This document shows positions 36,225 through 44,496 of a DNA stretch of 64,000 nucleotides, in pieces. This DNA is from Caproicibacterium amylolyticum (lineage in GTDB: Bacteria; Bacillota; Clostridia; Oscillospirales; Acutalibacteraceae), in contig NZ_CP060696.1 in assembly GCF_014467055.1 (NCBI RefSeq), positions 1,426,001-1,490,000 on the forward strand, written 5' to 3'. Every line of letters begins with the position of its first letter. The stretch's first letter is position 1. The translations under genes and the position numbers were made by a program. Below the pieces are notes generated by a model, which did no database searches, was not told the DNA's origin, and was given only the letters and a program-made list of their open reading frames with translations.

Positions 36225-36552
36225 CTTCCACACCGGCTTTGCACAAGACATTGATGCCCTTTACAATCGTTACAATTACAAATGCTTCGGTCAGTTCCTG
36301 TACAGTCATGCCTGCTTCCACCGCCGCGGTAGCATGCGACCTGGCACCGCTGACCTCATTGTCCAAGCTGTCCAGAATCATAAAAATCAGTTCGCGTGTT
36401 TTAGCGGGAAGATGCCCCTGCTGTACGGACTCTCGCATGGTTAAGTAACCTTTTAATCCATCCGGAGCATATTTTGACAGTGCTTGTGCAAATGGCGGAT
36501 CCCATTTTAAAACATTTTTATAGTAGTCTAACATTTTTTCGCAGTCATCCAT
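36148..36552 (-). CDS. Carboxymuconolactone decarboxylase (CMD) family protein
   Basis: 134 residues, start ATG 36552 after GGAGG. The all-helical CMD/AhpD-like fold is suggested by 'LPAKTRELIFMILDSLDNE' (~49-67) and 'ARSHATAAVEAGMTVQELTEAFVIV' (quoted as ARSHATAAVEAGMTVQEL, ~70-87). The redox CxxC of AhpD-type members is missing, so it is more like the non-redox branch, and its reaction is unknown. The 3' end lies 7 bp inside the left end of the element and overlaps the left recombinase arm and the non-sigma tail of the sigK half on the other strand. Being first cargo gene at the boundary, its last codons are part of the attachment site. Confidence 0.75.
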   Translation of the reverse strand: MDDCEKMLDYYKNVLKWDPPFAQALSKYAPDGLKGYLTMRESVQQGHLPAKTRELIFMILDSLDNEVSGARSHATAAVEAGMTVQELTEAFVIVTIVKGINVLCKAGVEAIHAAEEKAAELAIRAGEKPVSAVE

Positions 36553-36654
36553 ATTTTGTTTGCCTCCAAGTTATAAAAATATCGTCATTTCAGAATGAAC
36601 AACCGCAATTATAGGCTCATGTTTTCACCAAGTCAAGGCTCGTATAAGTGCACT

Positions 36655-37554
36655 TCACCGTTTTGCAAACTGCCGCGGTGTCATACCTGTTTTTTTATGA
36701 AATACCCGGCTAAAGTAATACTCATCCCGAAAACCAGTCTGTACAGCGATTTCAAACAGCTTTTTGTTGCCTGCCATCAGCATGTCCTTTGCATGGTTCA
36801 GCCGGATGGAACATAGGTAATCAAAGATTGTAATACCGGTGTTCGCTTTAAAAATGCGGTTGAGATAGTCGAAATTCATGCCAAACTGTTCGCTGATACT
36901 TTCGCTGGTCAGGTGATTCGCATATTCATGATGGATAAAGTCAAGAATTTCCTGTACTTTTTGTGCTGTCATGTTCTTGTGGGTGGGAATGACCGTTTCA
37001 GAAATATCAGTCGAGATGGCAGATAAAATTTCCAGCAGCCTGCAGGAACATAGAATTTTATACTGCTCCAGATGCATATTGGAAGCCTGAACGGCTTCTG
37101 TAAGCAAATTTGTCACTTTTAAATAAGTTGCTTTGCTCATATGAAAATCCTGACACAAAATAAATTTAGCTCGGTTATATAAGTCTTTTAAAAATGGGTC
37201 ACAGCTATAAAAAAGATTGCGGTTTTGCTGAATAATAGCTTCTATCTCCAATTTGTTGCTACAGTCAAATTCTGTAATGGGAATATCAGTAAAATGAATG
37301 CAGCAGTACTCACATCCTTTTTCCAGTGTTGCTGAGTAAGATATATCTGGTTTTAAAAAGAAACCACTTTCTGCAGCAATCGTACAAGATCCCGCACTTG
37401 CTGCATGTAACTGCAGGTTTAAACTTCCGGAATCTACAAATACCAAAATACATTCGCTGCTGATTCTTTCAAATTCTACTGTTTTATCGAAAATTTTCAC
37501 ACGGTTCATGTAACTGACTTTTGGCAGACAATTTGTGTTCACAGCATAATACAA
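36655..37554 (-). CDS. AraC-family transcriptional regulator (skin cargo)
   Basis: 299 residues. The N-terminal ~190 residues are a divergent ligand-sensing part rich in cysteine. The C-terminal ~100 residues hold both AraC helix-turn-helix units ('ISEQFGMNFDYLNRIFKANTG' given as ISEQFGMNFDYLNRIFKA, ~218-235; 'IAVQTGFRDEYYFSRVFHK', ~268-286; then 'TGMTPRQFAK'). It is divergent from the aldo/keto reductase gene across 174 bp, so it likely controls that gene and perhaps the CMD gene downstream on its own strand. The inducer is not known. Confidence 0.88.
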   Translation of the reverse strand: MYYAVNTNCLPKVSYMNRVKIFDKTVEFERISSECILVFVDSGSLNLQLHAASAGSCTIAAESGFFLKPDISYSATLEKGCEYCCIHFTDIPITEFDCSNKLEIEAIIQQNRNLFYSCDPFLKDLYNRAKFILCQDFHMSKATYLKVTNLLTEAVQASNMHLEQYKILCSCRLLEILSAISTDISETVIPTHKNMTAQKVQEILDFIHHEYANHLTSESISEQFGMNFDYLNRIFKANTGITIFDYLCSIRLNHAKDMLMAGNKKLFEIAVQTGFRDEYYFSRVFHKKTGMTPRQFAKR

Positions 37555-37728
37555 AACCTTATCCTCTTTCTGGTTTCATTCATCAATTTTCTGTAATTAT
37601 AATTTAGTTATTGAAAAAAATCAAATTGGTCGCTAAAGTACAAATACTAAAAAGTTTATTGCATTTACACAAGTTCAGATTACATGTATACTCACAACAG
37701 AAAAACAAATAGAAAGGAAGTCAAGAAC

Positions 37729-38736
37729 ATGGAACTAAAAACACGATATATGGCAAAAGATACACGTTATGATGAAATGGCCTACTTCCGATGTGGAAAC
37801 AGCGGACTGAAGCTGCCTGCGGTTTCTCTTGGTCTATGGCACAATTTCGGCAGCAAAGATAATTTTGACAATATGCGGGAAATGTGCTTTACTGCATTTG
37901 ACAACGGCATTACGCATTTTGACCTTGCGAACAATTACGGCCCGGTGTATGGCAGTGCAGAGGAAAACTTCGGCAGGATCCTGAATCAGGATTTAAAAGC
38001 TTACCGCGATGAAATAATTGTCAGCACAAAAGCTGGATTTGATATGTGGAAAGGTCCTTACGGAGACGGCGGCAGCCGAAAATATTTGTTGGCAAGCCTT
38101 GACCAGAGTCTCAAACGATTGGGGCTTGACTATGTGGATATTTTTTATCACCACCGTATGGATCCGGAAACGCCACTGGAAGAAAGCATGATGGCACTGA
38201 ACACTGCTGTAAAAAGCGGCAAGGCGCTGTATGCCGGTATTTCCAACTATGATGCGGAAACAACAAAAAAGGCTATGGATATTTTGACTGACTTAAAATG
38301 CCCGTTTATTATTAACCAGAGTCGATACAACATTTTTGACCGTACAATCGAGAAAAACGGTTTGAAACATTTCGCGGCACAGAACGGCTGTGGAATCATC
38401 GTTTTCAGTCCACTGGCCCAGGGTATGCTGACGAACAAATATCTGCATGGTATTCCGGCTGACAGCCGTATTGCCAGAGACGGCAGATTCTTGAAAGCAT
38501 CTGATTTAACAGAAGAACGCTTGAAACAAATTCGCGAACTGAATGAGATTGCTCAAAATCGTGGACAAACACTTGCGCAGATGGCACTTTCATGGATCCT
38601 GCGCGACGGTGAAGTGACCAGTGTGCTGATTGGTGCTTCAAAGCCGCAGCAGATTGTGGAAAATCTCGGTATCATTCATAAAACACACTTTACAAAAGAA
38701 GAATTGGCAGATATTGAATGCGTTTCCGGCAAATAA
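37729..38736 (+). CDS. Aldo/keto reductase (YghZ/voltage-channel beta-subunit-like)
   Basis: 335 residues from ATG 37729 after GAAAGGAAG; an earlier in-frame start at 37684 lacks a ribosome site. Catalytic tetrad of the AKR fold: Asp and Tyr in 'HFDLANNYGP' (~62-71), Lys in 'IVSTKAGFDMW' (~99-109) and His in 'VDIFYHHRMDPETPLEE' (~139-155). 'QSRYNIFDR' and 'FSPLAQGMLTNKYL' match the family that includes L-glyceraldehyde-3-phosphate reductase YghZ. It reduces aldehydes with NADPH; the natural substrate is unknown. Divergent AraC regulator upstream, so it is probably inducible. Confidence 0.9.
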   Translation: MELKTRYMAKDTRYDEMAYFRCGNSGLKLPAVSLGLWHNFGSKDNFDNMREMCFTAFDNGITHFDLANNYGPVYGSAEENFGRILNQDLKAYRDEIIVSTKAGFDMWKGPYGDGGSRKYLLASLDQSLKRLGLDYVDIFYHHRMDPETPLEESMMALNTAVKSGKALYAGISNYDAETTKKAMDILTDLKCPFIINQSRYNIFDRTIEKNGLKHFAAQNGCGIIVFSPLAQGMLTNKYLHGIPADSRIARDGRFLKASDLTEERLKQIRELNEIAQNRGQTLAQMALSWILRDGEVTSVLIGASKPQQIVENLGIIHKTHFTKEELADIECVSGK

Positions 38737-38767
38737 TAAACACAAAAGAAAAAAGGTGGTTCGGTAA

Positions 38768-38911
38768 CCGCAAAATAGATAAAATCTGTCTGCTATCGAT
38801 GCCATAGAAAATTTTGGGAGCAAAAATATCAGGCATTAGTGAGGCCATGAAAACTTCCAACAGCATCATGCAGGGAGCCAGCAGTGCACCAACCAGTGCT
38901 GTGCCGTGTAA
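38768..38911 (-). pseudogene. Remnant of an ABC exporter N-terminus
   Basis: Read on the minus strand, this stretch gives 'LVGALLAPCMMLLEVFMASL' then 'MPDIFAPKIFYGIDSRQIL', which resembles the first membrane helix and following loop of multidrug-type ABC exporters (usual pattern LLAPLxMLLEVxxDLxxPxLMADI). It has no proper start, is about 48 codons long and ends before any other exporter domain. It is most likely debris from a deletion in the cargo. The call rests on memory of the family and is tentative. Confidence 0.35.
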
Positions 38912-38977
38912 AATGTTTCGTATTAAGCAAACGTTTGTCCTGCTTCTTCGCCTCGGAAAATCCTCCTAATGTAAGTA

Positions 38978-39024
38978 TAAAAGAAAAGCCGATGCATTTT
39001 TTGAATGCATTGGCTTTTCTTTTA
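38978..39024. terminator. Bidirectional terminator between aldo/keto reductase region and ABC permease
   Basis: AAAAGAAAAGCC-ATGCAT pairs with ATGCAT-GGCTTTTCTTTT, with A and T runs on either side. It overlaps the stop codon of the minus-strand permease. Confidence 0.85.
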
Positions 39025-40593
39025 TGGTCTTAGTTTAAAGGTTTTCGGTGCCAGCCGATAAGCCAGAATCAGCGCAATCATTACATAAAGTATGCTGAAT
39101 ATCGTTATTACCGTACCAAAAATCAAAGTTGGTATTTGCTTTCCAATCGCAATATAGCAGACCAAATAAGTTAAGCCGCTGATAACGGCATAGGTACTGT
39201 TTTTCATTTCAATATTTACATTGTAAGGCTGGAGCAGATAATACAAAACCATATAATGAACTGAAAAAAATATAGACATGGCAATAATAGAGATGAATAG
39301 CAGAAAATAGTTTAGCGGTGTGTCTGTTCCGCCTGAGCAGAATAAAATCAGTGGCAGCCCTGCTGCAATCACCACCGCAGGCAGTAAATTGATTTTAATA
39401 ACCGATTTCAGGCGTTCTGTAAACAATCCCAAGATCACTTTTGGCTGCCGATAAAACCGATATGCCAGCATACTGTGGTCACAGTTCATAAACATTGCTT
39501 TTGTAACGACCTGTCCGCGATTAATTAAGTACATAACAAAAAGAAAATATGGCAAGAATGTCAGTGTCAATTCATTTAAACTCGTTTTCGCATCTTTGTT
39601 CACAGCACATAAGACCAACAAAAGAACAACCACACAGGCACTGATAAGCGTGATACGCTTTGCAGATTTCATTAAAATCCTGCGGTGACGCTTCATAAAC
39701 AGCTCATTGAAGTACTGATATCCTTCCCCTCTGCTGGTTACACCGTCGGTCAAATCAATTTTCTTCTGCATAGCAGTTTGCTGTAAATTTCCCGTATTTG
39801 CAACTGCCATAACCGTATTTTCTGTCAGCAAATCTTTGTAAACACCACGGTAGTTTTCAAAAATGACGATGTACCGGCCGGCAAAAACAGCAGCAATTGT
39901 GGCTGCTGCTGTGAAAAGGGCAAACACAATACCGTTCAATGCAATGCCGAAAATTGGCGGCAGGTAGGCGGCAGCAAGCAGTCCGCCTACTATTGCCCAA
40001 ATAACCGGATCCGGCAGATTTTCGTTGGCAGCTTTACCCTTGTGCGCGTAATTTTTCAGGAGCAGTGCACCACAAATCAACTTGACAGCAATTACATAGA
40101 CGGGCGTCAGAAGGCACAATCCAAGCGGAACGCCGGCTGCTAGGCCAAAGAGAATAGTGAACGGCAGAAAGCCGACCAGCATTTTCAACAGAAAATAACA
40201 GTAGTTAGAAAGTGTGTAAGCCTTAGCGTCCATGCGCATTAAAACCAACGCATAATATTTGTCTTTTGTAGGTTCAAACATATGCGTATTCAGCACACCG
40301 CCCACAAGTGTCAGAAACAAAAACAGGTGCAGCATGGTGTCAGGCTTTGGCGACTTCATAAAAGAAAGTACCGAAAAAATCATAGCGGCAAGGTAAATGA
40401 GTTTTCCTAAAAATACAGAAACAAACTCCACAATGCCGCTGATAACGCCTGCAAAAATTTTTAGCCCATAGCAGGAATAAAGCGAATCCGGCAGCAGTTT
40501 CTTTAATATGGGAAATTGCTTGAGAGAATATAGGATACTGTTCGTACGGTATGTGTTTTTTAGACGAAAAGAGATTTTAAATGCTTCAAACAT
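39022..40593 (-). CDS. ABC transporter permease (multi-helix membrane subunit)
   Basis: 523 residues with about ten hydrophobic helices in two groups, split by a cytoplasmic stretch around residues 240-300 ('NYRGVYKDLLTENTVMAVAN', 'RGEGYQYFNELFMKRHRR'). No solute-binding or ATPase motif is seen. The ATP-binding gene immediately upstream overlaps it by 8 bp, so the two form a complete exporter-type system. The layout recalls large ABC-2-like permeases of Firmicutes, often linked to antimicrobial or peptide export, but I cannot name the substrate. Confidence 0.75.
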   Translation of the reverse strand: MFEAFKISFRLKNTYRTNSILYSLKQFPILKKLLPDSLYSCYGLKIFAGVISGIVEFVSVFLGKLIYLAAMIFSVLSFMKSPKPDTMLHLFLFLTLVGGVLNTHMFEPTKDKYYALVLMRMDAKAYTLSNYCYFLLKMLVGFLPFTILFGLAAGVPLGLCLLTPVYVIAVKLICGALLLKNYAHKGKAANENLPDPVIWAIVGGLLAAAYLPPIFGIALNGIVFALFTAAATIAAVFAGRYIVIFENYRGVYKDLLTENTVMAVANTGNLQQTAMQKKIDLTDGVTSRGEGYQYFNELFMKRHRRILMKSAKRITLISACVVVLLLVLCAVNKDAKTSLNELTLTFLPYFLFVMYLINRGQVVTKAMFMNCDHSMLAYRFYRQPKVILGLFTERLKSVIKINLLPAVVIAAGLPLILFCSGGTDTPLNYFLLFISIIAMSIFFSVHYMVLYYLLQPYNVNIEMKNSTYAVISGLTYLVCYIAIGKQIPTLIFGTVITIFSILYVMIALILAYRLAPKTFKLRP

Positions 40594-41293
40594 CTTCTTC
40601 TCCTTTCAGTGCAGCGATGATTTTATCTTTAAACTCTGTATTATCCAGATTTTCTTTCTGAATTTCCTCCAAAACGCCTTGATTCAGAATTACAATTTCA
40701 TCGCATAGATCCAAAGCCAGTTCCATAATGTGCGTGGAAAAAATAATAATGTGGTCTTTTTTAATTTGCCGCAGCAGCAGCTTCATTTCGTCTGCAACCA
40801 CCACATCAAATGAAGTGAGCGGTTCATCCAGAAGCAGGATAGCAGGATTGGCAATGAAATTCACCAGCATCTGCATTTTATTTTTCATGCCATGCGAATA
40901 GTCTTTCAACAGTTTGTCACGGTCATCTTTCGCAATCTTCATCAGGTCGAAGTAGTCATCCAGTGATTTTTTGTTTGGAATTCTTTTGGAGTTAATGTCC
41001 GTAAAGAATTTTAAGAATTCTCTGCCCGTTAAAAACTCTGGAACAACGGGTGTGGAAAGTACATAACCGATATCTTCAGCCTGTACAGTACGTTCATTAC
41101 CGTTTTCCTCAATGAAAAAAGAACCGCCGTCCGGCTTTAAATCTTCATTTATACAATTAAAAAAAGTTGTTTTGCCTGCGCCATTTCGCCCCAGCAGACC
41201 ATAGATCTTTCCTCTTTCAAAGGTAAAACTAACCCTTTTCAAAACTTCTTTATTGTCAAAATTCTTTTTTAAATCCCGAATAATTAGTTGCAT
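40586..41293 (-). CDS. ABC transporter ATP-binding protein
   Basis: 235 residues, one nucleotide-binding domain. Walker A 'GLLGRNGAGKTTFFNC' (~33-48), signature region 'DYSHGMKNKMQMLVNFI' (~130-146; 'SHGM' in place of LSGGQ, as in ABC-2 exporters), Walker B 'ILLLDEPLTSFD' (~152-163) and the switch His in 'FSTHIMELALDL' (~184-195). It powers the permease encoded downstream. There is a 216-bp gap upstream holding the terminator of the glucosidase gene, so it probably has its own promoter. Confidence 0.92.
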   Translation of the reverse strand: MQLIIRDLKKNFDNKEVLKRVSFTFERGKIYGLLGRNGAGKTTFFNCINEDLKPDGGSFFIEENGNERTVQAEDIGYVLSTPVVPEFLTGREFLKFFTDINSKRIPNKKSLDDYFDLMKIAKDDRDKLLKDYSHGMKNKMQMLVNFIANPAILLLDEPLTSFDVVVADEMKLLLRQIKKDHIIIFSTHIMELALDLCDEIVILNQGVLEEIQKENLDNTEFKDKIIAALKGEEDV

Positions 41294-41453
41294 TTTATAA
41301 ATCCTTCCACATTCTTCCCGGCTTTCCGGTGCCTCTCTTTTTGCTGTTTCCTCTGCTAAATCGCAATTACAGTATGGAATTTAACAAGTAAAATTCACAT
41401 AACTTTACTATGATAACAAAATAACCGGTGATTATCAAGAACCAAAAAGGCAA

Positions 41454-41496
41454 AAAATTCCCGGCCGACTAGTAAAAATCGTCAGCCAGGAATTTT
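41454..41496 (-). terminator. Terminator of the GH13 glucosidase gene
   Basis: AAAATTCCCGGCCGAC pairs, with three G-T or mismatched positions, with GTCAGCCAGGAATTTT around an 11-base loop, 14 bp past the stop codon. Confidence 0.7.
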
Positions 41497-41509
41497 AGAT
41501 TTGCAAAGA

Positions 41510-43174
41510 TTAAAAAGCGATAACGGCACTGCTGCAGGACGGCAGAAGCAGATTTGTACCGATGGATTTAACTGCTTCCATATTTTTCAGCAAAAGTTCT
41601 TCTGCCGGTGCAATCAAAGGAAGTGTTACAGAATCCACCCCAAAGTTTGCGGCTACCAGAACACAGGTGTCCCCCACTTTGCGGTAGTACGCAAATACAG
41701 ATGGCTGGTCCTGATAAGCTGGTGCAAAGCGTCCTTCTGTAAAGACCTCTTTCCAGCGGTCAGATTTGTGCAGGGCAATCAGCCGACGGTAATAATTCAG
41801 TACAGAGTCCGCTCTGCCAGTCTGCTCTGCCACATTGATTTCTGTATAGTTTGGATTCACTTTCAGCCACGGTTTGCCGGAAGTAAAACCGGAATTTACG
41901 CTGCTGCACCACTGCATAGGGGTACGTGCATTGTCACGGCTCTTGTGGAAGCAGGCGTTTAAAGCATCTTCAGCAGATACGCCGTCTGCCAATGCTGCAG
42001 TATATTGATTTTTTGTACCAATGTCATCGTAGTCCTCGATGGAACCCATTGGACAGTTTCGCATGCCGATTTCCTGACCCTGATACAGGAACGGGATACC
42101 CCGCAGCAGCAGGTTTACCGTTGCCAGCATTTTTACGCCCGCTTCATTTTGTGCGTAATCCGGGAGGAAGCGGCTGGCGCCTCGCGGTTCGTCGTGATTT
42201 TCAATGATATTGGCAAGGAAGCAGATGTCCTGACACTTCAGTTGTGAAGCAAAGACTGCGTTCCGCAGAGCATGAAAATCGACCGGACTGGTGTCCAGCC
42301 ATGTACGATTTCCGGCTACACACTCTGCAGAAAAGTCGAACATCGTGGAGAAATGGCCGCTTTCACCGACAAATTCCCGCAGCTCATCTTCTTTCATATT
42401 AAATACTTCTGCAACTGTGAAAGCATCCTGCTTCGCAAAAGTATGTTCTTTAAGTTCTTCCAGCAGTTCCCCTACTCCGCTGACTTCGTCAATCATTTTG
42501 GATACGGCAGCAAGTCCATCATTGCCGTCCGGCGGAAAACTAGGAAAAGCCGTGTCTTTTTTTATATTGATAATTGCATCTATACGGAACCCGGCAACGC
42601 CTTTATTAAGCCACCAATTTACCATATCATAAATTTTTTGCTTAACAGTTGGATTTTCCCAATTTAGATCTGGTTGTTCTTTTGCGAACATATGCAGATA
42701 ATACTTATCCGTACCGGGAATCGGCTCCCATGCACTGCCGCCAAAGTAAGAGCGGTAGTTGCTTGGCGGATTTCCGTTTTTGCCTTTTACAAAGTAAAAG
42801 TAATCCGCATATTTCCCGTCTGGTTCGGCCAGTGCTTTCTGAAACCACTCATGCTTATCAGAGCAGTGGTTGACAACCAGATCCATAATTAGGTACATTC
42901 CGCGCTTTTTGGTTTCTTCCAGCAGTTCGTCAAAGTCTTCCATTGTGCCAAACTCCGGCGCAATCTTGTAGTAATCGGAAATATCATAGCCCTCGTCAAC
43001 AAACGGCGAAGCGTAAATTGGGGAAAGCCAGAGGATATCAATGCCAAGTTCCTTTAAATAGTCCAGCTTATTGATAATGCCACGCAAATCGCCAATGCCG
43101 TCTCCGTTTGTGTCGCAAAAGCTTTTCGGATAAATCTGATATGCTACTTTATCATGCCACCACTTTTTTTCCAT
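41510..43174 (-). CDS. GH13 alpha-glucosidase (oligo-1,6-glucosidase-like)
   Basis: 554 residues, normal for subfamily GH13_31. 'WWHDKVAYQIYPKSFCDTNGDGIGDLRG' is represented by 'VAYQIYPKSFCDTNGDGIGD' at 9-28. 'DLVVNHCSDKHEWF' (~98-111), 'GFRIDAIINI' with nucleophile Asp (~196-205), acid Glu in 'FTVAEVFNM' (~253-261) and 'IIENHDEPR' (~325-333) form the active site. The residue after the nucleophile Asp is Ala, where isomaltases usually have Val, so alpha-1,4 or mixed specificity is possible. No signal peptide, so it acts on imported sugars. It is 82 bp behind a same-strand AraC gene, the likely regulator. Confidence 0.92.
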   Translation of the reverse strand: MEKKWWHDKVAYQIYPKSFCDTNGDGIGDLRGIINKLDYLKELGIDILWLSPIYASPFVDEGYDISDYYKIAPEFGTMEDFDELLEETKKRGMYLIMDLVVNHCSDKHEWFQKALAEPDGKYADYFYFVKGKNGNPPSNYRSYFGGSAWEPIPGTDKYYLHMFAKEQPDLNWENPTVKQKIYDMVNWWLNKGVAGFRIDAIINIKKDTAFPSFPPDGNDGLAAVSKMIDEVSGVGELLEELKEHTFAKQDAFTVAEVFNMKEDELREFVGESGHFSTMFDFSAECVAGNRTWLDTSPVDFHALRNAVFASQLKCQDICFLANIIENHDEPRGASRFLPDYAQNEAGVKMLATVNLLLRGIPFLYQGQEIGMRNCPMGSIEDYDDIGTKNQYTAALADGVSAEDALNACFHKSRDNARTPMQWCSSVNSGFTSGKPWLKVNPNYTEINVAEQTGRADSVLNYYRRLIALHKSDRWKEVFTEGRFAPAYQDQPSVFAYYRKVGDTCVLVAANFGVDSVTLPLIAPAEELLLKNMEAVKSIGTNLLLPSCSSAVIAF

Positions 43175-43256
43175 GTGTTACAACCCCTTTCTGTGATAAT
43201 TACAGTATACCCGTACAGAAAGCGACTTTCTTCCGCAATCTTGAGAAAAAGTTACG

Positions 43257-44138
43257 CTATTTTGACCTCTTTGCCTGCTTGCGAAAAGCGGAGGGCGGCA
43301 TTCCCGCCATATCTTGAAAGCGCTTAATGAAGTAACCAATGTTTTCATATCCGCAGCAGGCAGCGATATCAATGACTTTGCTGTCCGTTTCCAGTAGAAG
43401 CTGTTTAGCATGCTCAACGCGTATTGTGTTGAGATAGGCAGTCAGTGTGCAGCCGGTCATTTTGCGAAAATAGCGGCAGAAATACTGCGGATTCATTCCG
43501 GCGATTTTTGCGGCATCCTCTACGGTGATTTTTTGTGAATAGGAACCACGCAAAAAGGTCAAAACCTTTTTAATTGTTTCAATCTGATACGTGTCGTTTT
43601 TCTTTGGCCGTGATTCCTGCTGAAAGCAGTTCTGTTCGTAAAGGCAGGCGATCATTTGATAAAGTCCGGCCTTTACCTGTAAACATGCGCCAATGCCCTC
43701 TTTTTCTGATGCGTACAGTGCATGGAGATATGCGGCAGCCAGCTGATTCCACACAGGGCTGTTTGCCTGAACCAAGCGCGGGAACTGAATTTGATTTTCA
43801 ATCAGCGGATGAATAATTTTATACTGGACTGCATCAAAATTTTCAAAGCTCAGCATTTTCAGATCAAAAACGAAAGCACTTTCGCGCAGTCCCCGTACCA
43901 GCCGGAGAGAATGAATTTCTTCCGGCATGAGAAACAGCATCGCCGGTGCTTCCACTCTGTATGTCTGCATATTTACGTTCATCTCAAAAGCGCCTTCATG
44001 CAAAAAAATAATTTCTGCTTCATTGTGCCAGTGCAGCGTTACATCCAGTCGGTTTTCTCCATTCCACCGGTAGCTGGCAAACGGAAAGCTGACAGTTCCG
44101 TGCGGTGTCTGCTCTTTTAGAGACTGTTTGTTTTCCAT
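43257..44138 (-). CDS. AraC-family transcriptional regulator (second, skin cargo)
   Basis: 293 residues. N-terminal cupin typical of sugar-responsive members: 'LHWHNEAEIIFLHEG' (~35-49) and 'LFLMPEEIHSLRL' (~68-80). The C-terminal DNA-binding half has 'AAKIAGMNPQYFCRYFRKMTG' (quoted AAKIAGMNPQYFCRYFRK, ~203-220) and 'AACCGYENIGYFIKRFQDMAG' (quoted AACCGYENIGYFIKRFQ, ~251-267). It precedes the GH13 glucosidase gene on the same strand by 82 bp. It probably activates that gene in response to an alpha-glucoside. Confidence 0.9.
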   Translation of the reverse strand: MENKQSLKEQTPHGTVSFPFASYRWNGENRLDVTLHWHNEAEIIFLHEGAFEMNVNMQTYRVEAPAMLFLMPEEIHSLRLVRGLRESAFVFDLKMLSFENFDAVQYKIIHPLIENQIQFPRLVQANSPVWNQLAAAYLHALYASEKEGIGACLQVKAGLYQMIACLYEQNCFQQESRPKKNDTYQIETIKKVLTFLRGSYSQKITVEDAAKIAGMNPQYFCRYFRKMTGCTLTAYLNTIRVEHAKQLLLETDSKVIDIAACCGYENIGYFIKRFQDMAGMPPSAFRKQAKRSK

Positions 44139-44270
44139 TATGGCTCTTTCTGCCGCAAAGGCGGCAATATCTTTTTTTATATTCTAATAAAAGAAAAGTG
44201 TCAAGTCAAGAATGCATAACGGACAATCCGGTATACATAAAACTTTTATGAAGGAAAGGAGGAAACAGCG

Positions 44271-44444
44271 CTGGTACATATCCATATACACAAACCGGTA
44301 GATTTAAAAGCTGCACAGGAACTGCAAAAGAAAGCCGCGATGTTGCATGCACACGCGGCGGCAGCATATCTGCAAAGGCAAAAGTGGACGGACACGCAAA
44401 AAGAACAGATATGGAATGCTCTTGCTGAAAAAGCAAAACAGTAA
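44271..44444 (+). CDS. Small basic helical protein upstream of the skin recombinase (possible directionality factor)
   Basis: 57 residues if read from CTG 44271, which follows AAAGGAGG by 8 bases; an in-frame TAA lies upstream and no ATG, GTG or TTG exists before residue 24. The protein is rich in Ala, Gln, Lys and His ('KAAQELQKKAAMLHAHAAAA', 'DTQKEQIWNALAEKAKQ') and should be mostly alpha-helical. I recognise no family. It is co-oriented with the recombinase gene, from which a terminator-like hairpin separates it. In other serine-recombinase elements a small protein controls excision direction, so that role is a guess from position. The codon phase and ribosome site support a real gene moderately. 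Confidence 0.5.
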   Translation: MVHIHIHKPVDLKAAQELQKKAAMLHAHAAAAYLQRQKWTDTQKEQIWNALAEKAKQ

Positions 44445-44483
44445 AAGAAAAACCGGCGCCCTTTTGCTGCCGGCTTTTCTTTT
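44444..44483 (+). terminator. Terminator-like hairpin between the small gene and the recombinase
   Basis: AAAAGAAAAACCGGC pairs with GCCGGCTTTTCTTTT (one mismatch) over a 10-base loop and ends in a T-rich run 13 bp before the recombinase start. It should limit read-through into the recombinase gene. Confidence 0.65.
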
Positions 44484-44496
44484 ACGGAAAGGTGGA

